DNA of 64,000 bases from Bugulina stolonifera (taxonomy: Eukaryota > Bryozoa > Gymnolaemata > Cheilostomatida > Bugulidae), in assembly GCA_935421135.1 (NCBI GenBank), contig OW285189.1:2094179-2158178 (forward strand). Reading direction: 5' to 3'. Of the stretch, positions 1-12,981 are shown one piece after another. Each line of letters starts with the position of its first letter. Position 1 is the stretch's first letter. The translations under genes and the position numbers were made by a program. The notes under the pieces are model-generated. The model was not told where the DNA came from and made no database searches. It was given only the letters and a program-made list of their open reading frames with translations.

Positions 1-528
1 GACAATACTACAGCTACTATAAACTATGATGGCAACACTAGCTATGTAGAGTAGTGATGAAAATATAATCATATGTACTGTGATTGCACAAATTATAAAA
101 CTGATAAAATATTACCTGGATAGTAATGATTGCTTTGATTAACATATACAATTATAGCTAACTAGTATCAAATATTTAGATGACGTGTTGTACATTACAC
201 GCAGGCATAACCATGTTACTATTGACAGTATAACAACATGTTATACTGTAATACATAAGAATTAAACAAGAATTTGAATGCTAATAACCAAGTAGAAAAT
301 AAGCAATGGCATGCCATCAAAGTTATTACTTACATTATTATAATTGTAATTATAATCTAGTAGTGGGGTGAAGGACAAACATGCTCCCAATCAATCACAT
401 CTTAGGAAACAAATAAACATACCAACCACCCTTTGCCTGTCTCATATACCAGTAGTTATTGAAAACTAATTATGTAATATAAAATATCAGTGGGACATTG
501 TATAACAAATAGTACTTGAAATCTGTTA
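1..528. other. 3' flank of PEX16, no gene seen
   Basis: AT-rich sequence downstream of the PEX16 stop codon. It probably holds the 3' UTR of the minus-strand gene. No long reading frame, RNA gene or clear mobile element is visible. Confidence 0.5.
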
Positions 529-3500
529 CTATGAAGTCCAGGTATAGAAGTAGGTCCTCTGCCATTCAGGTAAATACGCTATCATAGCATCTGAAAGGTA
601 CATATAATACAGAGAGTGATTGTATGTACGCGTAAGTCACACTGGTTATAGTAAGAGTAGTCACAGTACGTCATAATACAGTATATTATAATACAGTGCG
701 TAGTACCAGTATGTAATACCAGTATGTAATACCAGTGTAATGTTATTAATACAGAATATGTAAAGAATCTACATGTCTATTATACAAACTATAAATAAAT
801 AGGGAATTGTCTACACAACATGGGAAAGAGAGGACAATTCCACTACGACACAATGTAGGGACTAGTTATCATGTACATGGTTTGTGTCAACCAAAGCTGT
901 TTTAGTGAGTGGCCAACAACATAGCTGGTCTGTCCATAATAGTTAGACGAGTGTTACCAAACATGCTGCTTTGAGAATCATAGAAATATGGTCACATCAG
1001 ATGTCTTTTAAACTGCTACAATTAAACTAATCTAAACCGATTGAGATCTAAAAGGATAAAATATCCTTCAACTTAGTTCCTTGGTGGGGGTTTAGTAAGT
1101 GACGGAGAGAGATTAATCTCAACAGATGTGTACGTACACAGCTAGTGAGTATACGTATACAGCTAGTGAGTATACGTACACAGCTAGTGAGTATACGTAC
1201 ACAGCTAGTGAGTATACATACACAGCTAGTGAGTATATACACAGCTAGTGAGTATACGTACACAGCTAGTGAGTATACGTACACAGCTAGTGAGTATACG
1301 TACACAGCTAGTGAGTATACGTACACAGCTAGTGAGTATACATACACAGCTAGTGAGTATACGTACACAGCTAAGGCATAGACCTGACACAAAGTATGAA
1401 TAAGAAGTTCGTACTCACTGACTATGTACTTGACCCCGGGAATCATCTGGAACACTGACAGTAGCCTCAGTAACCTGGTCCTAGAATAACATGATATCCA
1501 TAAGAATATAAGCCATGTCTATATACATGTAGATATAGGGCCTACAGTATATATGCATACCAGGGTGGGGAGTACCACCTCACTATTAGTGGTAGTAGCT
1601 ACATGCAGGTATATTCTCTGAGGAGTAAATAGGCGACTTTACTAGTTGCTTATACTGCAAGACAAACTGGAGTACAAAACTCCACTAAGCAATGGGCAAG
1701 TGTGTTCGCAACCGGAGTGCTAACACACCCACCCATACTTGTGAAAGGCTTAGGATCCTGGCTACAACATGACCTATATTGCTAGCAGGTGAAACAATAA
1801 TAAGACAACTCTGTAAGTCCAGCACTGATGCTGCCATCAGATACAAGTCAGACTTCAAGGTGCTATCTAGTATTATTACAATACAATGTTAAGAGTAGAC
1901 AACTCCGTTCTTGGGTTATAATATCTATCATTATTGCATTGTATAACACACATCTGATATGACTGCATATATATTATATATGTAACTTACTTGGTACATC
2001 TGTCATAACATGGAGACCGGAGCAAATACATCCACAAGACAAACTGTCTGCGTACCAGCTCGGACATCTCACCTTTGGTATATCTGTACTGCGACTGTTT
2101 CAAAATTCCTAAACTATAACAATATAAGTCTTAATGTTAATCACTTTATAACATCACTGATCTAATATATTTTACAAATTAATGATCCTTGAGTCAAATA
2201 GACCCTGGGCAAGTAGCCCTGAGTAAAGGAGACTCGAGAAGGATAGTCCCCAAGTAAAACAGTGCCATATGCAATGCCTACTGGCGAGAACATTCTAGAA
2301 CTGAGACTCTCTGACCAGAGCTTTTCTCACACCAGTTATCTGACTCTCCAGGGATATCCACAGTTACTCACCTTGCCAGGTCTGTTGCTAAGGAAGCCAG
2401 CCACGGTGTCCAAGACATCTCACCAAAGCAAGCGGCTGAACTTACTGTTGTATAGGTACAGTTAAAGATGAATATTGTGTAGCACATTGATATGATATGA
2501 TTTAGTAAACAAACACTGCCTCAAAGTCATAGTCATAAGCACATGGAGCACAGTAAAGAGTTGTAGTAAGAGGTAGAAACAGACCAGCAATATTTATGAG
2601 GTTCCTAACTGTCTTGGTTGAAAGTTGCCCAATCAATATCACACACTAGGAGACCAGCACACCTCTCCCCTCGGTTTAGGTAGTTGGTTTAAATTCACAT
2701 ACTTGTGTCTCCACACAGTATTGTACATATTACTGTAAACTTGTATGATGAGTATATTGTTTGCATTGTAAAGGATACAGTGTATAATTGGCTGAAGGTT
2801 GTGGAGAGACTCTGCTATCATCTGCTCTCTGTTGAGGGCGGTCATCAGGACGTTACCGGCAGCAGCAGTAGAACCTAGGCTATGTCCTGCAACAGAGAGG
2901 TATCATGTATTACAACCCTCTGTAGATTCACACGTATGTCTATACATAAGTTTAGAGTGTTTATGGTAAAGGCTCCCAGGGTATATATAGTAATCAGGTA
3001 TAGACAGGCAGACGGGCAAGACATGGAGGCTATAATATCAACATTGGAATATTTAGTGTCTGTTTCACCTGACTGGGGTGAGTGTGTGCTGGTGAGATGG
3101 ACAGCGGTCAGTATGTTCAGCTTATACAAGGTCACATTAATTTCTCAATTTCTGACCATACAGCAAACCTGCTACTTTAAGCTAGTAAAGTTAGGAGTAA
3201 AACGACAACTGAATTATTCCATCTATTCCACTGAACACATCCAGTGCTAAAAGTGATTGCAAATTACTCACTTGTGCTGATAGATTTAATCTTCCTACCA
3301 GAATGGGGTAAAGTGTAGTAGCTGTCAGGCTCAGAGGAAGTTTGGGGGTCGTCTGACCCACCCTCAGCCCTATCTGTGTTCAGAGTCTTACGATTCAGTC
3401 TTTGAATGAGTGGAAAATGTCTCATACCAGTCTTGTATTGGAACTGCAGCACAAATCTACCAACAGTCCTGTAACATGCACAGCAACAGCTGCGTACTGT

Positions 3501-5330
3501 GAAATATAGCCCATATACATGTATGACTATTCCATGAAATGCTAGCATATCCTATAGCACACTGAAGTGTAACCCACCCATGTGATTACCAAATTTCTGC
3601 AGTTAGTTGAAAGGGAAGGCATATTCTAAATACTGTATTATATGATTGGAATAGATTTGCAGGTTTAGAACATATTGTGACCAATACAGGACTATGATTA
3701 TCTCAATATAGGCCTATCGTAGCTGAGTGTATACAGACTTACTTGGCGAGTTCCACACAGAATATGAGTAGCCATCTGATGGTTGGGTCTCCGTACTGTC
3801 TGGCAGCGATCTCTATAAACACTTCAACAGCCTCTAGACATGATAGACAGATTTTCAGTCTCCTGCAGCCAGCAGCCTGAGAGAATGTATACATAGGTTA
3901 CTGCGTGTTGACATGCATTGTATGTATATACACATGCAAATATAACACACAATACACATGCCTATCCGGTAGCTAGTCACTTAGTCCACAACTGACAGAG
4001 TCACATTAACCGACACAATCATTACCACTGGGTACTGGGTACAGAGAGACAGGGTAGACCAACGACACTTAGTTCATCCACTAAATATATGCTGTGGTAG
4101 TTAAGCAGTATGATAACAGTTTACTATCTAACCAACTGTGTAATCATAGTGTGGTGAGATAGTACTAATGGTATTACCAGCTACCACCAGGTGTAAACTG
4201 CTAATAGATGTACATGTTTATACACAGACAGACAAATAGATAACCTCTGTTTGACACATCACTTATAATAATGCCTAGTTCACAAAATCGTTAACTTTCT
4301 TAGTCGAATAGCTCAGATACAGGTAGACTCCATGCTATGTTGCTTACACTGAATTGTAGCTGAACGCTTTAATAATGTCTCATCATTTTGGTAGTTGAAA
4401 AACTCTTCAGTTCAATATATAGTTGACTCGCATTCAACTGAATAGACCCGCGGATAAACTTTAACTAAATTCCTATTGGCCAAACACTATGTTGTCTAGC
4501 AACATACTGGGTCAGTCCTGGCAAAAATATCCGGTTAGAAATCATTCACCTACTGGTTTGGTACAATGGCTCCGATAGTAGAACGACTACGTGGTTGTGT
4601 CAGAGGCTTTTATTACGGGATCGCCATAGCAGAGTCCCTGTATGAATAGACCTTTAACTCTACATTGGTCAATGAATATACCCTACTATCGTTTTACCAT
4701 GGAATACTTGTAGTTATACTGGTTAATCTATTGGACCTGTAAAGTGGAATAACAAACCTCCTGAAGGAGCAGGTTGTGTGACTTCCTGAGCAGATGGTCA
4801 TTGAAGAGAGTGAAGAGGCTGGACGAGGTGTACATCAGCTCTGCTATTACTGTCGAGTGCGTCTTGGAGATCCTTCCAGCTATCAGGTAAGAGAGCGTCT
4901 TTATCCATGATTCAACCTGTGTGACATTTATGTTGTATAAACACAAATGTAGCTTTAGCAATCAAATCTATCACAACATTTCATTTTTAAACAACCAGTA
5001 TTTAAAATACCCAAGTGTGATACTTTGAATACTATTAAGTAGGCCTACTACTGCTGGCATTGGTGGCAGCGGCAGCAGTAGTAGTATCAGTAGTAGCGGC
5101 AGTAATAGTAGTATTAGCAGCAGTAGTAGTATCAGTAGTAGCGGCAGTAATAGTAGTATTAGCAGCAGCAGCGGCAGCAGCAGCAGCAGTCGTAATAGTA
5201 GTAGCAGTAGCGGCAGTAGTAGTAGTAGCAATAGTAGCAATAGTAGCAGTAGCGGCAGTAGCAGCAGCAGTAGTAGTAGCAGCAGTAGCAGTAGCAGTAG
5301 TAGTAGTAGTAGCATTGGTGGTAGTAGTAA

Positions 5331-5397
<67 letters not shown>

Positions 5398-5466
5398 TGT
5401 AGTAGTAGTAGTAGTAGTAGTAGTAGGTTAGTAGCATTGGTGGTAGTAGTAGTAGTAATAGTAGTG

Positions 5467-5517
<51 letters not shown>

Positions 5518-5554
5518 ATAGTAGTAGTTGTAGTAGTAGTAGTAGTAGTAGCAT

Positions 5555-5607
<53 letters not shown>

Positions 5608-7286
5608 ATTGTCGTCTAGTAATTGGACATGATACCTCATCCCTCCACAAGAATCATGGAAAGTCACAATCTAATAATTCTGCGATAGAATTACTGCGCA
5701 AAAAATGACAACACAGCTGATGTCCAGACTGATTACCAGTATACATACACATGTCCACTCACCTAAGTGACCAGTATATACATGTACATGTTCACTCACC
5801 TAAATGACCAGTATACATACACATGTCCACTCACCTAAGTGACCAGTATTATACATACACATGTCCACTCACCTAAGTGACCAGTATACATGCACATGTC
5901 CACTCACCTAAGTGACCAGTATACATACACATGTCCACTCACCTAAGTGACCAGTATACATACACATGTCCACTCACCTAAGTGACCAGTATACATACAC
6001 ATGTCCACTCACCTGTGTGACCAGTATACATACACATGTCCACTCACCTATGTGACCAGTATACATACACATGTCCACTCACCTATGTGACCAGTATACA
6101 TACACATGTCCACTCACCTAAGTGACCAGTATACATGCACATGTCCACTCACCTAAGTGACCAGTATACATGCACATGTCCACTCACCTAAGTGACCAGT
6201 ATACATACACATGTCCACTCACCTAAGTGACCAGTATACATACACATGTCCACTCACCTAAGTGACCAGTATACATACACATGTCCACTCACCTGTGTGA
6301 CCAGTATACATACACATGTCCACTCACCTAAGTGACCAGTATACATACACATGTCCACTCACCCAAGTGACCAGTATACATACACATGTCCACTCACCTA
6401 TGTGACCAGTATACATACACATGTCCACTCACCTATGTGACCAGTATACATACACATATCCACTCACCTAAGTGACCAGTATACATACACATGTCCACTC
6501 ACCTAAGTGACCAGTATACATACACATGTCCACTCACCTAAGTGACCAGTATACATACACATGTCCACTCACCTATGTGACCAGTATACATACACATGTC
6601 CACTCACCTAAGTGACCAGTATACATGCACATGTCCACTCACCTAAGTGACCAGTATACATGCACATGTCCACTCACCTAAGTGACCAGTATACATACAC
6701 ATGTCCACTCACCTAAGTGACCAGTATACATACACATGTCCACTCACCTAAGTGACCAGTATACATACACATGTCCACTCACCTGTGTGACCAGTATACA
6801 TACACATGTCCACTCACCTAAGTGACCAGTATACATACACATGTCCACTCACCTGTGTGACCAGTATACATACACATGTCCACTCACCTATGTGACCAGT
6901 ATACATACACATGTCCACTCACCTATGTGACCAGTATACATACACATATCCACTCACCTAAGTGACCAGTATACATACACATGTCCACTCACCTAAGTGA
7001 CCAGTATACATACACATGTCCACTCACCTAAGTGACCAGTATACATACACATGTCCACTCACCCAAGTGACCAGTATACATACACATGTCCACTCACCTA
7101 AGTGACCAGTATACATACACATGTCCACTCACCCAAGTGACCAGTATACATACACATGTCCACTCACCCAAGTGACCAGTATACATACACATGTCCACTC
7201 ACCGATGTGACCAGCTCTACATTGTTCACTAAATACTCAGTGTAGCGCCTCTTTATATTCTCCAAGGTATTACCAACTTGACCCAT
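529..7286 (-). CDS. PEX16: PEX16, peroxisomal membrane biogenesis protein (9 coding exons)
   Basis: Exons in transcript order: 7203-7286, 4758-4916, 3743-3876, 3272-3456, 2779-2886, 2372-2444, 1991-2113, 1419-1480, 529-590. They sum to 990 nt (329 residues plus stop), close to the 336 residues of human PEX16, and every exon-exon phase agrees. Conserved blocks seen in order: RRYTEYLVNN near the N-terminus, TLSYLIAGR, LEAVEVFIEIAARQYGD, RWLLIFCVELAK, MIAESLHNLQPIIH, MSWTPWLASLATDLA, LLRSPCYDR, and a C-terminal YLPEWQRTYFYTW matching the family's YLPTWQ-YFYSW ending. PEX16 is an integral ER/peroxisome membrane protein that helps recruit PEX3 and insert peroxisomal membrane proteins (family knowledge). 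All introns are GT-AG; the intron 5 donor (GTATCC) is weak but is the one that keeps frame and alignment. The start ATG at 7286 is the first in exon 1. Intron 1 (4917-7202) holds two large repeats, intron 8 (591-1418) a third. No canonical polyadenylation signal was found. Confidence 0.95.
1131..1373. repeat. 21-bp minisatellite in PEX16 intron 8
   Basis: About 11-12 tandem copies of a 21-bp unit with the plus-strand core CAGCTAGTGAGTATACG. It begins about 40 bp inside the intron from the exon 8 donor. On the plus strand each unit carries a donor-like GTGAGTA, which is antisense to the gene. Short open frames over it on both strands are repeat artefacts. Confidence 0.95.
5055..5612. repeat. 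Trinucleotide microsatellite (AGT/AGC)n in PEX16 intron 1
   Basis: Roughly 550 bp of AGT triplets with AGC and AAT interruptions, becoming nearly pure AGT toward the right half. The motif ATTGGTGG interrupts it several times. The long poly-Val, poly-Leu and poly-Tyr frames here are artefacts of the triplet repeat. It lies between PEX16 exons 1 and 2 and is likely very polymorphic. Confidence 0.97.
5734..7213 (-). repeat. 35-bp minisatellite made of the PEX16 exon 1 donor junction
   Basis: About 42 head-to-tail copies of a 35-bp unit. Read on the gene's strand, each unit is CTGGTCAC, four variable bases, then GTGAGTGGACATG and a TGTATGTATA tail. The last 11 bases of exon 1 (7203-7213) are part of the rightmost copy, so exon end and splice donor belong to the array. 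In the copies read, the GTGAGT hexamer is preserved. Variation is concentrated just before the junction (CTTAG, CATAG, CACAG, CTTGG types) and at one tail position (TGTATGTA versus TGCATGTA). A 14-unit (490-bp) block is duplicated inside the array. Confidence 0.96.
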
Positions 7287-8200
7287 TTTGCAGGCACTGC
7301 AACAGAAATCTATCAATTTATTGAGTTTCTACTAATGGGAACCAAACTCTCCTGCCTAACACAACTCCTTAACTATAACTGATTTGACAGATATATAAGA
7401 TAGCTCTCAATGTTAATTCAGCAATAAATACATTATAAGCTTTCATGTAGAAATATACAATGTATGTACATGCACAAGAGATGATGGTTCTTTCTAGTAA
7501 CATTACAATTTATACAAAGACAGAAGTTAACTATTCTGTAAAATATTCGAATATGTCTTATATCTTACATTTACATGAAACACTTTTGTGCAAAACTAGA
7601 TAATTCCATAATATATTACCTAAAATTATGTTCAGGTACTTTTTGATAACTAAAAATATAGGCCAATTATAATACTATACAAAGCTAATAGATTAGGATT
7701 AAATGTGATGTTATTTTAACATTACAACACATTATGTACATGTACATGAAGATTAAATGTAAATATCTAATATAATAATACAAATTATAATAAAAAAATA
7801 TACCCTTTGTTATTGTTCTGTTCTCAACTCAATTCCATTACTCTCACTCTCTTACTTTCCTTCTTTAGAACATACTAGAGCGTTGCAAGGAGTATGCTTA
7901 TGTAATTTAAATCCTTAGCTGGTAGTCTAAAGTTTTAATGCTAAGCTATATAGCCATATTTACTATTGTTAAGTTTAAACTATCAGGCTATGCAAATGTG
8001 AAGCTCTGCTTCAGCTCACAGACAGTTCTTGGCAAGAAACTATTATCATATGCTGATGCTTTACAGTGGTTTGGGGATCACCTTCAATGCTGCTCTAGTT
8101 GTCATTTTTGCTGGCCTAGCATCCATCATGTCGTCATAAGTACTCATTAGTGATTTGTGTGTTTTTTCATTAGATAGAAGCTTAGTTAATGGTGTCTCAG
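7287..8200. other. PEX16 upstream region, AT-rich, no gene seen
   Basis: AT-rich sequence upstream of the PEX16 start codon, presumably containing its 5' UTR and promoter. No TATA box or CpG-rich stretch could be assigned with confidence. Short frames around 7938-8150 have no recognisable features. Confidence 0.4.
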
Positions 8201-9290
8201 TCAGCTTAGTCTCAGTTTACATCGCCTAGACCAAGAGGTTCCAATTGCAAGAGCTGTTGTGATGCTGGCCCTGCCTTTAAGTTGAGAAATAAATTGGACA
8301 GCACTGTTCTGAACCATTTCTATTTTATGTACGAGATATTCTAGGCTAGGGTCCCAGACAGCAGTAGAATACTCTCTATGTGGACGACACAAGCAGAAGC
8401 ATGTCAGTAGTTAGGCTTTTCCAAGATCATTAGCCAATATAATGTTCGCCTTGGCATACCTAACTGCCTTCTGGCTTTTATAATTTGGACACAAATGTGA
8501 TTATTAAACTTTAAGTCCAACTGGATAATAAAACCCAAGTATTTAGTTTCTTCTACAGTTTGAAAAAGAGTATTCCCAGGAGATAGTTTGCTTCAGGGGA
8601 GGATTGATTCGAATCAAAGACTAGCGTTGAACATTTGTCATACACCAAGTGAGCAACCAGGTTTCCAAGGCAAGAAGTGTTTAACTGGAATCTTCCTCTG
8701 TCTTGCGTGTTGCCAACAACTTGATAGATTATTGCTTTGTCAGCGAATAGGTTAATACTACATGTAACATGTTGAGGTAGACCGTTAAGATATGCCAAGA
8801 AGAGAGTTGGGCCACGGATCGATCCTTGCAGTACTCCAGATGTTACTGGCGATTCTGAGGTTTGACCATTGATCAAAACGCTTTGCTGACAACCTCTAAG
8901 GAAATAATGTATCCACATTAGAACTTGATTGTTAATATTCGATACTTGGCAGAGTTTTTTTATCAGCAGTTCATGTGGCACCTTGTCGAAAGCCTTGGCA
9001 AAATCTAGGACTAGTGCGTGTATGTAATGGTATTGCCTTTATCAGCATATCTTCATCTTGCAATTTCATGAAAAGTACCACACAGTTGAGTTTTGCATGA
9101 TAGGCCTTTCCCAAGCCAATGCTACCGGTTGTAGCCTAAACCACTTAACGAGCATCAACATTGAGATGGTGGAAGACAATGCGTTCCATTAGTTTGCAGC
9201 ATATGCTAGCCTTTTGTGTAGTGAACTGACATGTGCCAACTTCCATTCATCTGAGAGTTCAGAACCATCTACTATGATAACTACGCAGTG
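8201..9290 (-). pseudogene. Decayed non-LTR retrotransposon reverse-transcriptase fragment
   Basis: Reading the minus strand from about 9290 downward gives successive RT blocks in several frames: SDEWKLAHVSSLHK, ICCKLMERIVFHHL, LVLDFAKAFDKVPHEL, GVLQGSIRGPTLFLAYLN and LFADKAIIY. A C-terminal block (EYSTAVWDPSLEYLVHKIE) follows at 8201-8392. These match the order of RT motifs in CR1/Jockey-type elements. The catalytic F-A-D-D box reads F-A-D-K, and frameshifts and stops separate the blocks, so the copy is dead. Its sequence differs clearly from the intact element at 15560-19160, so it is an older or different family. Confidence 0.85.
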
Positions 9291-12200
9291 ACCACAATTA
9301 GTACGAGTAGTAGTAACAGTACGATTCTCATTAGTAAGTATCAGTAGATACTGCTCTACTGAATATACTCCTACTCAGTATGAGTATTCAGCATGAGTAT
9401 ATACAGTAGAGTACAGTATGGCAATTAGACTTAGTTTCACATTCATAGATACTGATAGAGTATCAGTAGGCCTATGTGTAAAATGTAAAATCTTTATCAA
9501 CCCCAAACCTCACCAACTAGCTCTAGGTTATCACAAAATTAAAATAGAAATTAGCTTCATTTAAACCGAATTCAAAGCACATAGCATTTAAATTGCTTGA
9601 ACATAATAACTACAACAGTGCAGTTACATACTAAACTACAACCAATTAAAATTGCTATTAAATAATCAAAATTTACTTGAGGACAATCATTACAATCTGA
9701 AACTGACAAAATCTCATGCAAAGTTGAGCTCGTTTATCCTGCGTACCATATACCCTCGTTGTAGCACTTTCTAACGGTAGGAAAGCTTTTCCAACCACAT
9801 TTAATGTTGTTTCGAGGCGCCTAGGCTAGCCATAAACGCCTTGATCTCTTAAAATGGGTTTCCTACATCAATAGTACATGAACTAGCGCATTAGCAGAGG
9901 TCAATGATGGGGCAAGGAAAATTTGAAAGTGAAATGATAATCATGATAATGATGGAGTGTAAAATTTGCATTTCTATTTTATTTGGTGTAATTTCGGAAT
10001 TCATGATGTGACCTAACATGTACCTCTGTTTACCACATTGAATGTGCATGTTGTCTACCGCTTAGCTACTAAGCATTAAAGCAGGGAAGTTCCATGGGAA
10101 CCTTTTATCCTTGGTTGCCTTTTGGCTTTTATTAAATTCTAAAATTTAATGTTAAATTATTTTATATTAATTAATTAATAGAAATATTAATATCAACATC
10201 TAATATAGTATTAGGTATTTATATTAAATATTTCATGTACATATTTATGATATTAAATATTATATATAATATTAAATAATATGGAATTATAAAATAAAAA
10301 TCATTATATTATTATTATTTTAAAAATCATTATATAATATTTATTCATTGTTGGCCTATTTTATAAATGATAAATTATTAAATAATAATTATTTAATAAT
10401 TTATCACTCAATTGTTATATAATAGATCCAGCAGTTTTTTTATGTACGTGTATTTTTAACATTTGCATTTAGCAATGATTATTGTAACATTTCAATTTTA
10501 TTTGTCCATGATAGAGAAATGAAACAAATCTAAAATCCATATTTTCAATGGTGTCCCAACTTGCCCCACACCTGTCCCAGCTTATCCCGTCTGCGGGGCA
10601 AGTTGGAAATTTTGACATGCGCTGCTTAAACCATTGATTGCCTCACTATGCTCCAGGCTACAGTTAGACAACATATTATCTATTAAAGTACCTCCATGCA
10701 ACAAATCATAATGCTATGACCTCTAGGCTCTGTATTATTGCCAAAACACAAAAAATTGTCCCAACTTACCCTGCTCTCCCCTATACGAGTATGACCCCCA
10801 GCTTCCCCCCCCCCCCTTCATATCATGGCTAATTTTGGAAAGTGGTTTTTTGGCCAAAAAATAGGGGCACCCCTTATGTAACGTAACTAGGACTCTTGAG
10901 GTTTGTTTACTTTCCTGTGGAAGGAAAATTTAAACTGTGCTAAGCCAATCAGAATGCAGGATCTTTCTACGACCTCACCAAGGACGTATGCACATTTTTC
11001 AGCTCTCATTTGATTGGTTAAAATTCAAAGTACAGCTCTCTTATTGGCTGAAAACCGAAGTCACTACTTCACTAAGTAGCATGTATATTACTACTTATTG
11101 GTCAAGCACCACAAATCCTATTGGCTGTGCACACCACCATGCTATATAGAGGCATATTTATAACAAAGCATTTTTCAACAGTTGTGCAATGCTATGCCAG
11201 GCTAGAGTTTATGAACTGCTAAAGACTGGATTGTAGAAAGTGAGTAGCTCCCTATATTCATGTAGATAACACGTGATGGATACATACATGTAGTAATGTA
11301 GAATAGATCTTATTAGGAATTTACCCATAATCACACTTCACAATGAAATTTTTCTCTACATTCTCACCAAGTTATACCTCTTCTTCATGTCTATCAGTGA
11401 TTGATGGTACATTGACATTACAAAATATATAGTACAATCTTTCAGGCAAATAGTTTTTTCTGCATATTGTTGTGTTGCTAAGCGTAACTAAGGAGAAATC
11501 AACTGGCAAGTCTAATAATCCAATGACTAATTAATTGTTTCTATGGTAACTGTATTATACTGCAAACCATTCATCCAATCACTTGAGTGGATGTTTGTTA
11601 TTGTTTGAGTGATCACAGGTAATAACTCTTTTGTGATTTTTTAGTGGTAAGAAGCTATTGGAGGCACAAGGGTTGGTTTATGTAAGTATAATATTAATAT
11701 CACTTATCATGTTATACATTAAATACTACAAACATACCATGCACTAATGGGCTCGCAATACACACAGTTATGTCTTGCTCGCACTTTTTGTTATGTACTG
11801 TGGGGATTGCTAATTTTTCTACAAGGTATTCTTGTTAGAGTCACTATATTAGGAGTTGAGGTAAATCTTGTAGGTATATATCACCAAAGAGGGGTGAGAA
11901 AATACACAGTATACTATAGCTTGGTAACCTATTACATGGTACAGGTGTAGGCCTATGCTGCTGTTTTAGCGCTTGGATTACAAGATGGCTTCCATCGAAC
12001 TCTCAGTGTTTCCCTTATTCCTACAAACTCATTAGAAGTTGATACGACATATATCAGCCTCCATGTCAGTAGTGTGTCACATGCTACATATGGTGAGGGG
12101 AAATGTTACAATGTGTAATACAATGTGTCCATCTGCAGTAGACCTGCAACTAGTCAGTTTATTATGACATCACATTCTAGTTAATCTACATGATTATTGG

Positions 12201-12506
12201 TCCACTCACACAGAGGGTGGGGGTGAGTCAGCTGACACTATGCCATATCCTGTCTGTGGCAGATGACACTTCCATAGTACCTGTTAGTGCTATTTATAGT
12301 CTAACAAATCTTGGAGTTTTCCTCCTCTTTAATATCATAAGGTACTACAGTAGTGTTTCTCTATAAGGAATATATAGTGAAGACAATTATAACAAAGATT
12401 ATAACTGTTTTACATACCAGTGTAGGCTGTGGATAAGTACCAAGGCTGAGGTGCTATAACTTAATGACCTATGAAACAAAAAACTCCATATTGACCAATG
12501 GCTGTA
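9291..12506. other. Gene-poor AT-rich spacer
   Basis: No convincing gene. It includes an extremely AT-rich tract at about 10130-10440 with many ATTA/TAAT words, a short C-run near 10806, and a GGGGCAAGTTGG inverted pair near 10554-10606. The open frames at 10937-11149 and 11747-11950 show no recognisable domain. Confidence 0.5.
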
Positions 12507-12979
12507 GCGCCATTCCATGATGACTGATCAAATTTTCGTGCTGGCCCGACTCAGATTCTTTTAAAAATTTACCTTTAGTACTTACATAGTTATTGCATAT
12601 CAACCTTTTTTTCATCAGATCCAGCAGCATCAATTCAGTCGACTTTCAGTGAATTTGGGTCAAACTAGCTCTGAGAGGTGTTTTCAGTGACCTCTGACCT
12701 CCACTATGGGGATCATACAGGTTTGAATGAGTAATAAAACTGAAGCACACATGTGAAAGTATCTATATGTTCAGGAATTTCAAAAAATTCCATTTGGCAT
12801 AGTCCCCACCTCCATTTTCTCTTTTTTCAATGAGCTGCTGCCGGAACCACAGGGGTCAAATAGAAAAACAATTGCTGATTTCCCACTAATTCAAGGATGC
12901 TCTTTCTACCTGTAAATTTTTGAAAGAATCTGAGTCGGGCCAGCAGGCAAATTTGATCAGTCCCCATGGAATGGCCCTG
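12507..12979. mobile_element. MITE with about 65-bp terminal inverted repeats, TA flanks
   Basis: The left end reads GCCATTCCATGATGACTGAT and continues through GCTGGCCCGACTCAGATTCT. The right end, reverse-complemented, reads GGCCATTCCATGGGGACTGA and continues through the same GCTGGCCCGACTCAGATTCT block. The arms match over about 65 bp with a few differences. Both ends are bordered by TA (12505-12506 and 12980-12981), as for Tc1/mariner-type insertions. There is no coding capacity, so this is a non-autonomous element. Confidence 0.8.
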
Positions 12980-12981
12980 TA

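Noticed and set aside
2882..3250. 122-codon plus-strand frame
   Set aside because: It lies antisense to a PEX16 intron and the adjoining exon 5 edge; no domain is recognisable.
5060..5667. Long poly-Val, poly-Leu and poly-Tyr open frames
   Set aside because: They are translations of an AGT triplet microsatellite in a PEX16 intron on both strands.
5734..7213. CRISPR-like regular repeat array
   Set aside because: The units are contiguous with no unique spacers, the host is clearly an animal, and the unit is explained by the PEX16 exon 1 junction.
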